Source: an uncultured Christensenella sp. (GTDB taxonomy: Bacteria; Bacillota; Clostridia; Christensenellales; UBA3700). From it: 12,742 bases of DNA. This document shows positions 1-7,104 of the stretch, in pieces (position 1 is the stretch's first letter; every line of letters starts with the position of its first letter). A program made the translations under genes and the position numbers. The stretch spans positions 1 through 12,742 of the forward strand of contig CAJTZR010000050.1 of NCBI GenBank assembly GCA_910584035.1, in the 5' to 3' direction. The notes beneath the pieces are model-generated. The model saw only the letters and a program-made list of their open reading frames with translations. It made no database searches and was not told the origin of the DNA.

Positions 1-5
1 TGCAT
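1..5 (-). CDS. Start of a leftward gene, only the first codon in the window
   Basis: Read on the minus strand, bases 5-3 are an ATG preceded by an AAGGAG ribosome binding site (plus-strand CTCCTT at 11-16) with a 5-nt spacer. This is a convincing start for a gene that continues off the left edge. Only Met and two bases of the next codon are visible (CA, so His or Gln), so no function can be given. It lies about 440 bp downstream of holB on the same strand. In Bacillus the gene after holB is ricT (yaaT), but the gap and separate leader here argue against assuming the same neighbour. Confidence 0.6.
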
Positions 6-10
6 ATGTT

Positions 11-16
11 CTCCTT
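11..16 (-). promoter_or_regulatory. Ribosome binding site of the left-edge gene
   Basis: The minus strand reads AAGGAG, five bases before the ATG at 5-3. It is a near-perfect Shine-Dalgarno sequence and is the main evidence that a gene starts at the window edge. Confidence 0.65.
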
Positions 17-18
17 AT

Positions 19-41
19 ATAAAACAATAGAGTTGTTTTAT
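19..41. repeat. 9-bp perfect inverted repeat in the left-edge gene's leader
   Basis: Bases 19-27 (ATAAAACAA) and 33-41 (TTGTTTTAT) are perfect reverse complements around a 5-nt centre. The repeat sits two bases upstream of the AAGGAG site of the leftward gene. It could be a repressor operator or an RNA hairpin near the RBS. All arm bases but two are A/T, so chance is possible. Confidence 0.4.
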
Positions 42-44
42 TTG

Positions 45-384
45 ATTTATATTGTTTAATATCGCAAATACCTAAAAGAGCAGTTTGCAATAATCTTTAT
101 TAATTTTATAGTTTAATTAATTTATAATTACAAGCAATATCTTTTTATTAATTTGCTTTGCTTTTAAATTTAATCGCACATAATATGTATTATCTAAAGC
201 GGTCGTCAAGCGACACGCAGTGGCATTTGACAGTGGCTGATGGCAATTCAAATAGTGTTGCATTTGATTATCAAGTTAAAAGCGTCAGCTTTTGTTTAAA
301 TTTGAGTTTTCTCAAATTTTACAACACTTAATTTATATTGTTTAAAGTAATTGCAAAGTATTTAATAGAGCGATTTTGAATAAT
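45..384. repeat. Diverged direct repeat pair (45-94 and 331-384)
   Basis: ATTTATATTGTTTAA is identical at 45-59 and 331-345. About 35 bases further on, a second block matches at 14 of 18 positions (77-94 and 367-384, both starting AGAGC and ending AATAAT). The order and spacing agree (32 and 36 nt between block starts), so these look like two copies of one stretch of about 50 bp. On the minus strand both copies hold AACAATATAAAT, which contains a -10-like TATAAA, but neither has a good -35 at the right distance. The copies flank the structured segment at 180-330. Confidence 0.5.
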
Positions 385-440
385 AATTTGTTAGTGTAAA
401 AGAAAATGCCACTGAAAAAACAAAAGAATTTTCTTTTAGT
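180..440. other. Structured non-coding segment with nested inverted repeats
   Basis: No credible reading frame was found here. The stretch is less AT-rich at 200-245 than its surroundings and holds several perfect inverted repeats: 218-227 with 405-414 (CAGTGGCATT/AATGCCACTG), 254-260 with 322-328 (AGTGTTG/CAACACT), 278-283 with 288-293 (AAAAGC/GCTTTT, 4-nt loop), and 298-306 with 311-319 (AAATTTGAG/CTCAAATTT, 4-nt loop). The last two nest inside the second, giving a multi-branch fold. CAGTGGC also recurs at 231-237 and could replace the first strand of the longest pair. It could be a small RNA, a long 3' or 5' UTR, or a non-autonomous repeat element. I recognise no known RNA family. Confidence 0.45.
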
Positions 441-441
441 G
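415..441 (-). terminator. Possible rho-independent terminator of the decarboxylase-tmk-holB operon
   Basis: Three bases beyond the holB stop, the minus strand reads AAAAGAA-AA-TTCTTTT followed by GTTTTTT (plus-strand arms 422-428 and 431-437, T-run at 420-415). The position and U-run fit a terminator, but the stem has a single G-C pair and would be weak. A longer alternative hairpin, 397-406 with 429-438, uses the same bases. Confidence 0.4.
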
Positions 442-443
442 TA

Positions 444-1388
444 TTAGTTAGTTAAGTATTTAATTTCCGCAAGCTTAAGCAAGAAGTTTGTATTTACTGC
501 TTGAGCATTGCAATTGCTATTTAGCCTTTTAGCTGTATCAATTATCAAGTCACTCAAATTTGCAAGAGTAGCTATGCTATAACTTTCGCTTAATAAGTTC
601 TCTCTTTTTAACGCTATATCCTCAATAGCATTTGAGATTATTCCTTCAAGTATGGAAAGTGAATAAGCGATTTCCTCCTTGTCATTACCTAGATAATTTA
701 TATATTGAGCCATAAGGGCAGTGGAGGTATAATTTATCAAAAGTGAATTCATTGAGTTATAGCAAGACTTGAATTTATCGTCTGCAAGTAAAGACTTTGC
801 TTTTGTCAAATTGCCTTTGCTAAATTTAACTGCAAGCTCTGTATTTTGCGGATTAGGGTCGATTTTCGTAAGTTCTTTTAAAATATTTTGGTTATTCCAA
901 ATATTTAGATATATCTTTTTAACACGTGATTTAATAGTTTGTAGCATTGTAGATTCGCTAGCAACAGATAAAATAATTATTACGCCTTGGGTTGGCTCTT
1001 CCAAAGTTTTTAATAGCTTGTTTTGAGCGGATTCATTCATACTATCTGCATTTAGTATAACGTAAACTTTGTAATTATCCTCTACAGCAGTTATAGTTGT
1101 ATCACTTATTAAATCTTTGATATCCTCAACTTTTATAGTTCCCTCTTTATTTAAATAATAAACATTTGGGTTGTTGTTATGCTCCAGTCTAACACATTCG
1201 GAACATTGTCCGCAAGCATTATGAGTTTTGCAATAAATGGCTTGCAACATTACCGATACAAAATTATCTAAAGTTTCCTTATCCTCGGAAATAACCATAT
1301 AACTATGTGCAAGACGATTTTGTAAACTTTCTTGCTCAATGATTTTGTATGATTTAGATTGTTTGATAATGTTGATATTATTTATCAC
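444..1388 (-). CDS. holB: DNA polymerase III delta' subunit
   Basis: This is the clamp-loader subunit that, with gamma/tau and delta, loads the beta sliding clamp during replication in the cytoplasm. The 314-residue product is of usual size. It has four cysteines in clamp-loader zinc-finger spacing (C53, C59, C62, C65), the conserved stretch AQNKLLKTLEEP at 121-132, and SR (S154-R155) in the arginine-finger position, although the usual SRC is SRV. The N-terminus lacks a Walker A P-loop (it reads VISEDKETL at about 32-40), as is common in delta' and unlike gamma/tau. The start is GTG at 1388, overlapping the tmk TGA stop as GTGA, with an AGAGG site about 7-8 nt upstream, so translation is probably coupled. 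The tmk-holB order is common in Firmicutes; Bacillus has yaaQ and yaaR between the two, and these are absent here. Confidence 0.92.
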   Translation of the reverse strand: MINNINIIKQSKSYKIIEQESLQNRLAHSYMVISEDKETLDNFVSVMLQAIYCKTHNACGQCSECVRLEHNNNPNVYYLNKEGTIKVEDIKDLISDTTITAVEDNYKVYVILNADSMNESAQNKLLKTLEEPTQGVIIILSVASESTMLQTIKSRVKKIYLNIWNNQNILKELTKIDPNPQNTELAVKFSKGNLTKAKSLLADDKFKSCYNSMNSLLINYTSTALMAQYINYLGNDKEEIAYSLSILEGIISNAIEDIALKRENLLSESYSIATLANLSDLIIDTAKRLNSNCNAQAVNTNFLLKLAEIKYLTN

Positions 1389-2014
1389 TTTATAATTCCT
1401 CTTGCTTGCAAATTGCGTATTATACTATTATGTGTTTCAAACTTATTGCCACGTGGTGATATGCAAACTATGCGGTTAGGGTACATATCCACAGCCTTTT
1501 TATAGCCAGCATATACTTTTTTGTGGAAGTCTAAAGATTGTAGTTCCATTCTGTCCCCCTCATCTCTGCCACCTTTACGCTTAAAAGCTTCGTCTGGCGG
1601 TAGGTCAAGGAAAATTGTCACATCTGGCATATAATCACCACACACAATTTCATTAAGTGATGTTATTGTATTAACACCTAAATCTCTTGCAAAGCCTTGG
1701 TATGCCATAGTGCTGTCAATAAATCTATCGCAAATAACAAGTTCACCATTTTCAATGGCAGGAACTATTACTTGTTCCATAAGTTGTGCCCTAGCGGCAG
1801 AGTATAGCATTGCCTCACATAGAGAATGCATTTCGCTATTTGCTGGGTCAAGAATGATTTTGCGGATTTTTTCGCTTAAAGCGTTGCCACCTGGCTCACG
1901 TAAAAACATTGCTTTTTGATTTGTTTTATTTAGATACTCTTTTAATAAATTGACTTGTGTAGATTTGCCTACGCCCTCGCAACCCTCAAAGGTAATGAAT
2001 TTTCCTCTTGACAT
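1385..2014 (-). CDS. tmk: Thymidylate kinase (dTMP kinase)
   Basis: The enzyme phosphorylates dTMP to dTDP with ATP, the step common to de novo and salvage dTTP synthesis. The 209-residue length is typical. Visible motifs are the P-loop GCEGVGKST (11-19), REPGG (39-43, dTMP binding), DRFIDSTMAYQG (96-107, the DRY/DRF-type catalytic segment) and an Arg-rich LID around RKGGRDEGDR near 145-154. The ATG at 2014 has an AGAGG site six bases upstream. The gene begins 30 nt after the decarboxylase stop and overlaps holB, so all three are likely one transcript. Confidence 0.96.
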   Translation of the reverse strand: MSRGKFITFEGCEGVGKSTQVNLLKEYLNKTNQKAMFLREPGGNALSEKIRKIILDPANSEMHSLCEAMLYSAARAQLMEQVIVPAIENGELVICDRFIDSTMAYQGFARDLGVNTITSLNEIVCGDYMPDVTIFLDLPPDEAFKRKGGRDEGDRMELQSLDFHKKVYAGYKKAVDMYPNRIVCISPRGNKFETHNSIIRNLQARGIIK

Positions 2015-2044
2015 ATTTATCCTCTAGTGTATAATTTTTTATAT

Positions 2045-3298
2045 TTATTCTGTTTTAAAAACGGGAATTTTGCCGTTAGTTAAACCAAATATTTCATATT
2101 CCGTATTTGCTAAATAGTTAATGACACTCTCGTCTAATAGGTCGCCGATTGTGATAATTGGTGTCCCTGGGGGATATATACCTATATTGCTTGCAGATAT
2201 TCTATTTGTGCAATCTTTTATATCCAAAAACTCAATATTTTTGCATTTAGTATCGATTTTTGATAGTTTTTTATCGTAAAAGTCTTCACATTTATCCCCG
2301 CAATCTATATTGTTGAGTGCTTTTGCATACTTAATTAAATGCTTGTAGTTAAAAGGCGTTATTATTGCAACAAGTAAATTTTTATAGGCAAGTTCAAGGT
2401 AAATGTTTTGTGCCTCTAGCTGTTCGGATATTTTTTTTGCACTAATTCCATTTGTGCATATGCAAAGCCTAGTAAAGTCGGAAGTATCAATATATTTATA
2501 CTTGCTCTTGTTTAATTTGTGCTTAAATCTCTCTAGTTCAGCTGCCACTTTGTCGTATAATTTTTCACCATTCTGACTATAATTGCATATGGCATTGTCT
2601 ATACTTATCATTGTAAGATAGCTTGGACTTGATGAGTGTAGCATACTTCTTGAATAACATAAGTGGTTGTAAATGTTTTGGTCATTGCAAACTATTCCAG
2701 CTCCGCCAGTTAATACGGGTAAAGTTTTGTGGAAAGACAAAATCGTTATATCCGCAATGTCGGTTGGGAGTTTTGGAAACTTGTTACTAAATACAAAGTG
2801 AGAGCAATGGCTTGCGTCCCATATGACAAGTGGCTTGCAACCTTTTAATTGATTTATATCAATAAGCATTTCACCAAAATAGTTTGGTGTGTTTATTACT
2901 ACAATGTCAAAATTGTTTAGGCTAATATTTTGTAGGCTTTCTGTATATGTTATATCAAAGCCAAATATGTTTGCATAATTGTGTACACTTTTGTGTTGAG
3001 CAGATACCAATAGTAGTTTGTTGCCAAAGTTTTTTGCTGTATGTAGTGCAATCGCAACGCCACTAGTCGCACCATTTGTAAGCATAAGTGAATAGTTGGT
3101 TTTATATGCAGTTGAAATATTGCGTTCCACATTTAAAATAACATCGCTACTTTCTATTAGATTGTCGGAAAAAGAAAGTTCGGTTATGTCATAAGAGGTA
3201 TTAATGTTAATGTTGCAACCATTATGTCCTGGCATATGAAAGCGAATAGGCTTGGCTTTTACATATTTTTTGATTGCGTTATACAATTTGTTTTGCAT
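2045..3298 (-). CDS. PLP-dependent Orn/Lys/Arg decarboxylase-like protein (YaaO/SpeA family)
   Basis: This is a fold-type I PLP enzyme of the Orn/Lys/Arg decarboxylase family; members make polyamine precursors such as cadaverine or agmatine. Numbered from the chosen start, it shows HMPGHNG (21-27, a hallmark of this family), TNGATSG (74-80, phosphate/PLP contacts), H102, D161 with H164 in DASHCSHF (families usually have DEAHGAH), and SFHKTLP with K191 as the Schiff-base lysine. The C-terminal YPPGTP segment is also typical. At 417 residues it is shorter than the usual roughly 480. The frame stays open to a GTG at 3361, but ATG 3298 has a GGGGG site 4 nt upstream and gives the family N-terminus, so I use it. 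Substrate cannot be told from sequence. The position before tmk matches yaaO in Bacillus. Confidence 0.85.
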   Translation of the reverse strand: MQNKLYNAIKKYVKAKPIRFHMPGHNGCNININTSYDITELSFSDNLIESSDVILNVERNISTAYKTNYSLMLTNGATSGVAIALHTAKNFGNKLLLVSAQHKSVHNYANIFGFDITYTESLQNISLNNFDIVVINTPNYFGEMLIDINQLKGCKPLVIWDASHCSHFVFSNKFPKLPTDIADITILSFHKTLPVLTGGAGIVCNDQNIYNHLCYSRSMLHSSSPSYLTMISIDNAICNYSQNGEKLYDKVAAELERFKHKLNKSKYKYIDTSDFTRLCICTNGISAKKISEQLEAQNIYLELAYKNLLVAIITPFNYKHLIKYAKALNNIDCGDKCEDFYDKKLSKIDTKCKNIEFLDIKDCTNRISASNIGIYPPGTPIITIGDLLDESVINYLANTEYEIFGLTNGKIPVFKTE

Positions 3299-3384
3299 AA
3301 AACCCCCTATTTGCAATAGCTTGGGCAATGATTTAAACATTAAAAATGCCTTTTGTGGCACATTATAATACCTTTGCGATTTTA

Positions 3385-3413
3385 ATTATACAATAAAAAT
3401 TGAATAATTGCAA
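3385..3413 (-). promoter_or_regulatory. Probable sigma-A promoter for the decarboxylase-tmk-holB operon
   Basis: On the minus strand, TTGCAA (3413-3408) and a perfect TATAAT (3390-3385) are separated by 17 bases. Transcription would begin near 3378 and give a leader of about 80 nt to the ATG at 3298. The leader includes a small GC-containing hairpin (3357-3360 with 3347-3350) followed by five U residues. Confidence 0.6.
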
Positions 3414-3489
3414 CCGCATTTTTTAAATTACATAAATTTAGGTGATTTTTTTATTTTTATTAAAAGTAAAATATAATATACGCTTTGTA

Positions 3490-3518
3490 TTGACAATGGC
3501 AATTTAAAATGTTAAAAT
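3490..3518 (+). promoter_or_regulatory. Sigma-A promoter for the rnj operon
   Basis: A consensus TTGACA (3490-3495), a 17-bp spacer and TAAAAT (3513-3518), with a TGn extended -10 just before the hexamer. The predicted start near 3525 leaves a 5' UTR of about 105 nt before rnj. It is divergent from the minus-strand promoter at 3385-3413, with about 75 bp between the two -35 boxes. A 9-bp inverted repeat, ATATACGCT at 3476-3484 with AGCGTATAT at 3609-3617, brackets the UTR; its significance is unknown. Confidence 0.75.
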
Positions 3519-3630
3519 AAAATAGATAATTTTTGAGCATTTGTTAATTTTTGGCAAAAGTTTTGCAATTTAACTATGTTTATTTTGGAAAATAAAAGTT
3601 GACAGCTTAGCGTATATATTGGAGAGAGTA

Positions 3631-5274
3631 ATGGCAAAACAACTAAAAATTGCATTTTTGGGCGGTGTTGGAGAGATAGGTAAAAATATGACTGCAGTGG
3701 AATACGGCGACAATATTTTTATAATCGACTGTGGCTCAATGTTTCCTACAAATGAAACCCCAGGAATTGATTTGGTAATTCCTGATTTTAATTATATAGT
3801 GAAGAATAAAGATAAAGTGAGAGCGATTCTTTTAACTCACGGACACGAGGACCATATTGGCGGTATGCCTTACTTGCTTAAGGAATTACCTGATGCAAAA
3901 GTTTATGGTTCCAAACTTACTTTGGCATTGTTGGAACACAAATTGAATGAGGCAAAAATTACTATGCCTAAATGCGTTTGTGTAGATGGTGGCAGTGTTG
4001 AGAAAATAGGAGTATTTTCTGTAGAGTTTATCAAGCAAAGCCACTCTATATCTGGAGCGTTTGCACTTGCAATTACTACACCTATTGGCGTAATATTCCA
4101 TACAGGTGATTTTAAAGTTGACTACACACCTATTGATAGTGAGCGTGCAGACTTGTCAAGGTTTGCAAGGCTTGGCGATGAGGGCGTGTTGTTAATGTTG
4201 GGGGAAAGCACTAATATTGAAAAGAACGGATATTCAATGAGTGAGAGTAGTGTTGGTGCTACGATTGACAAATTGTTTGCTAATAATATTGAAAGTAGAA
4301 TTATTATTGCTACTTTTGCAAGTAATGTGCATAGATTACAACAGATTATCAATATTTGTGAAAAATATGGTAGGAAAGTTGTTTTTAATGGCAGAAGTAT
4401 GCTTAAGGTTAGCGAACTTGCAAAACAGATTGGGGAACTTTATTATAAGCCAGGTACTGTGATTGATGTTGAGGAAATGGATAAGTATCCTTATCGTAAA
4501 CTATGTATTATATCTACTGGTTCGCAAGGTGAGCCTATGAGTGCATTAACTCGTATGGCAAATGGTGACGATAAGATTATTGTTGGTAAAAATGATGTTA
4601 TTATTTTATCTTCTTCACCTATCCCTGGTAATGAAAAGTATGTATACACTACAATCAATAACTTGTACCAAAGAGGTGCTAAAGTTATTTATGGTAGCTT
4701 GGGTGATTTGCACGTTTCTGGACACGCTTGTAAAGAGGAGCTTAAACTTATGCTTTCCTTAATAAGACCAAAATTCTTTATCCCTGTTCACGGCGAGTAT
4801 AGACATTTGAAACAACACGAGGAGCTTGCAATGTCTTTGGGTGTTCCTCAAAAGAATATTAGCATTTGCGATATTGGCTCATTAATCGAGGTTAGAAAGA
4901 CAAAACTTGTGCCTATGGAAAATATTACTGCGGGTAGCGTTTATGTTGATGGCTTAATGGACGTTGATGATATTGTGTTGCGTGATAGAACTCAACTTTC
5001 AAAGGACGGGTTTGTAGTATGCTTGCTTGGTGTAAGTATGGAATCAAATTGTCTTGCTTCACCACCAGATATTATTGCAAGAGGTTTGCAATTTACTGAT
5101 GATATTTTAGAGGAAATAAAGGACGCTATTTGCAAAATGTTTGAAGGCTTTTCATATCACGGCAGTAGTGACAGAGGTAGCTTAAAAGCAAGTGCAAGGC
5201 GTATTATGAACAATATCATAAAAGCAAGATTGAAACAACGCCCTATGATTTTGCCAATTATAATGGAAATTTAA
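3631..5274 (+). CDS. rnj: Ribonuclease J (metallo-beta-lactamase/beta-CASP)
   Basis: RNase J combines 5'-3' exonuclease and endonuclease activity and is central to mRNA decay and rRNA/5' end maturation in Firmicutes. The 547-residue product has the full beta-lactamase/beta-CASP set: HGHEDH (70-75, metal ligands), H138, HTGD with D160, the beta-CASP segment with IIATFASNVHR and NGRSM, and HVSGHA and PVHGEYRHL further on, then a C-terminal domain. The length is close to B. subtilis RNase J1 (555). The frame extends upstream to a TTG at 3619, but ATG 3631 has a GGAGAG site six bases upstream and gives the family N-terminus. It is the first gene of a five-gene operon, with trmR 16 nt downstream. 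Whether it corresponds to J1 or J2 cannot be decided; the metal ligands suggest an active enzyme. Confidence 0.95.
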   Translation: MAKQLKIAFLGGVGEIGKNMTAVEYGDNIFIIDCGSMFPTNETPGIDLVIPDFNYIVKNKDKVRAILLTHGHEDHIGGMPYLLKELPDAKVYGSKLTLALLEHKLNEAKITMPKCVCVDGGSVEKIGVFSVEFIKQSHSISGAFALAITTPIGVIFHTGDFKVDYTPIDSERADLSRFARLGDEGVLLMLGESTNIEKNGYSMSESSVGATIDKLFANNIESRIIIATFASNVHRLQQIINICEKYGRKVVFNGRSMLKVSELAKQIGELYYKPGTVIDVEEMDKYPYRKLCIISTGSQGEPMSALTRMANGDDKIIVGKNDVIILSSSPIPGNEKYVYTTINNLYQRGAKVIYGSLGDLHVSGHACKEELKLMLSLIRPKFFIPVHGEYRHLKQHEELAMSLGVPQKNISICDIGSLIEVRKTKLVPMENITAGSVYVDGLMDVDDIVLRDRTQLSKDGFVVCLLGVSMESNCLASPPDIIARGLQFTDDILEEIKDAICKMFEGFSYHGSSDRGSLKASARRIMNNIIKARLKQRPMILPIIMEI

Positions 5275-5290
5275 TTTGAGGTAATTTGTA

Positions 5291-5893
5291 ATGTGCGATT
5301 TTGCCACAATGTTTGAAGAGATAGAAAAATCTGCTAGAGAAAGGTTTATTCCAGTTATTTTGGATGATTCAAAAGAGGAATTGCTTGCTCTTGTTGATAA
5401 AATTAAGCCTAAAAGGATACTTGAAATTGGTACTGCAATCGGCTATAGTGGGTCATTAATGCTAACTCAATGTGAGGGTGTAATGTTAGATACCATTGAA
5501 TTACTTGAGCAAAGACGTCAAGAGGCGATAGGTAATTTTGAAAAGTTTGGCGTAAGTGATAGAGTAAATTGTTATCTTGGCGATTGTATGGAATTGTTGC
5601 CACAAGTGATTAAAGGTAATATGTACGATTTGGTTTTTATTGATGGACCTAAGAGTAAATATCTACAATATTTGGAACTTGTAAAAGACAATATCAATAA
5701 AGGTGGGTATGTTTTTTGCGATAATGTGCTATTTCGTGGAATGGTACTGAATGGCAAAAAGCCACCGCATAAATTTAGAACAATTGTAGTAGGACTTAGA
5801 AAATTTTTGGAATTTTTGAAAAATAGTACCGATTTTCGTAGTGAAATTAAAGAGAAAGGAGATGGCATTGCCATTATTGAAGTGTTGAAATGA
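5291..5893 (+). CDS. trmR: tRNA 5-hydroxyuridine methyltransferase (YrrM/TrmR-type O-methyltransferase)
   Basis: A class I SAM-dependent O-methyltransferase of the cation-dependent type. In B. subtilis the relative TrmR (YrrM) methylates 5-hydroxyuridine at tRNA position 34 to 5-methoxyuridine, widening wobble decoding. The 200-residue product has motif I ILEIGTAIGYSG (43-54), FIDGPKSKY (116-124, the metal/substrate segment), CDNVLFRGMV (143-152, very like the YrrM version) and GDGIAI (190-195). The start ATG has GAGG 9 nt upstream. Its last bases overlap the start of a U32-family gene (ATGA), as expected for the yrrM-yrrN-yrrO context. A small-molecule catechol-type O-methyltransferase is the main alternative, but the neighbour makes TrmR much more likely. 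Confidence 0.85.
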   Translation: MCDFATMFEEIEKSARERFIPVILDDSKEELLALVDKIKPKRILEIGTAIGYSGSLMLTQCEGVMLDTIELLEQRRQEAIGNFEKFGVSDRVNCYLGDCMELLPQVIKGNMYDLVFIDGPKSKYLQYLELVKDNINKGGYVFCDNVLFRGMVLNGKKPPHKFRTIVVGLRKFLEFLKNSTDFRSEIKEKGDGIAIIEVLK

Positions 5894-7104
5894 TAGAATT
5901 ATTAGCTCCTTGTGGGGATTTTAACAAATTAAAAACGGCTATTCATTTTGGGGCAGATGCTGTCTATGTGGGCGGTAATAATTACGGCTTAAGAAAGGGT
6001 GCGAAAAACTTTACAAATGAAGGCTTGCAACAAGCGGTTGAGTATTGCCACGAAAGGGGTAAAAAATTATACGTTACTTGCAATATCGTGGCTCACAATA
6101 ACGACTTTGAGGGACTGGAGGAATACCTTGCATTTTTGGAAAGTATCTCTGTTGATGCGGTTATCGTTTCCGACCCTGGTATTATCCTATTTTGTAAAAA
6201 GGTTTTGAAAAATACTCAAATACACCTATCCACTCAAGCAAATGCTACAAATAAATACTCTGTTAAGTTTTGGGCAGATTGTGGAGTTAGTAGAATTGTG
6301 CTTGCAAGGGAATTGAGTGTTGCGGAAATTAAAGAAATTAAAGACTACATAGGTGATGTGGAAATTGAAGCATTTGTTCATGGTGCAATGTGCGTATCAC
6401 ATAGTGGCAGATGCCTGCTAAGTAACTTTTTGACGCATAGAGATGGAAATCACGGCGACTGCGTGCAAGCGTGTAGGTGGGAATATTCTATACACGAGGT
6501 TAAAAACGATAATAAAAAATTGATTTTGCAAGAGGATGAGCGTGGTTCGTATATTATGAATAGTAAAGATTTAAATATGCTTGCGAACCTTAAGGACTTG
6601 ATTGATGCGGGAGTTTGCTCTTTCAAAATTGAAGGCAGAATGAAATCTCAATATTATGTTGGTACTATTGTAAATGCGTACAGAAAAGCGATTGATTTGT
6701 GCTTGGAAAATAAGGAAATACCTAATTACTTAAAGGCGGAACTTACAAAAACAGCCCACAGAGATTATACTACTGGTTTTTATTATGGCGATAGTGATAA
6801 TATTAGTTACGAAAATAATCAAACAGCTGGCGAGTATGATTTTATGGCTGAAGTTATTGGTTATGACGAGCAAAAAGGCGGTATTTGGATAGAACAACGT
6901 AATCGTTTTGGTTTGGGTGACGAGTTGGAGATTCTATCTAGTAATGAGGAATTTTTAAATAAAAATATCAAAATAGATGTTATGCGTAATGAGGATAATG
7001 AGGAAGTTGTAGATGCAAAGCTTGTGCAACAAAAATTGTTTGTCAAGACTGCTTATCCTTTGGCTAAACACGATATTTTGAGGAAAAAGGTGGTAAAATG
7101 TTAG
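5890..7104 (+). CDS. trhP: U32-family tRNA hydroxylation protein (TrhP/YrrO-like)
   Basis: Annotated in databases as peptidase U32 or 'collagenase-like', but relatives YegQ/TrhP in E. coli and YrrN/YrrO in B. subtilis are needed to hydroxylate U34 of tRNA (ho5U), using prephenate in E. coli. The 404-residue product opens with the family N-terminus (ELLAPCGD...HFGADAVYVGG, 3-29) and carries the U32 signature from E160 through HGAMC (164-168) to SGRC (172-175). C168, C175, C191 and C195 fit the four Fe-S ligands of the family. The start overlaps the trmR stop by ATGA and has no strong RBS of its own, suggesting translational coupling. TrhP would make ho5U and TrmR would methylate it. Only one U32 gene is seen, where B. 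subtilis has two adjacent ones. Confidence 0.85.
   Translation: MIELLAPCGDFNKLKTAIHFGADAVYVGGNNYGLRKGAKNFTNEGLQQAVEYCHERGKKLYVTCNIVAHNNDFEGLEEYLAFLESISVDAVIVSDPGIILFCKKVLKNTQIHLSTQANATNKYSVKFWADCGVSRIVLARELSVAEIKEIKDYIGDVEIEAFVHGAMCVSHSGRCLLSNFLTHRDGNHGDCVQACRWEYSIHEVKNDNKKLILQEDERGSYIMNSKDLNMLANLKDLIDAGVCSFKIEGRMKSQYYVGTIVNAYRKAIDLCLENKEIPNYLKAELTKTAHRDYTTGFYYGDSDNISYENNQTAGEYDFMAEVIGYDEQKGGIWIEQRNRFGLGDELEILSSNEEFLNKNIKIDVMRNEDNEEVVDAKLVQQKLFVKTAYPLAKHDILRKKVVKC

Noticed and set aside
200..245. GC-richer patch considered as a tRNA or SRP RNA fragment
   Set aside because: It lacks the T-arm GTTCRA, any CCA-type acceptor pairing, and the SRP GGAA/helix 8 core.
3299..3361. GTG-initiated 21-residue extension of the decarboxylase
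   Set aside because: The extension is not family-like, its RBS is poor, and ATG 3298 has its own GGGGG site. The predicted transcription start lies only about 17 nt upstream of the GTG.
3599..3604. TTGACA consensus just upstream of rnj
   Set aside because: A -10 at 16-18 bp would fall on the rnj RBS and start, and no TATAAT-like sequence is there. The TTGACA at 3490 has a proper -10 partner.
3619..3630. Upstream TTG start adding four residues to RNase J
   Set aside because: The TTG overlaps the GGAGAG site that serves ATG 3631, and the family N-terminus begins at the ATG.
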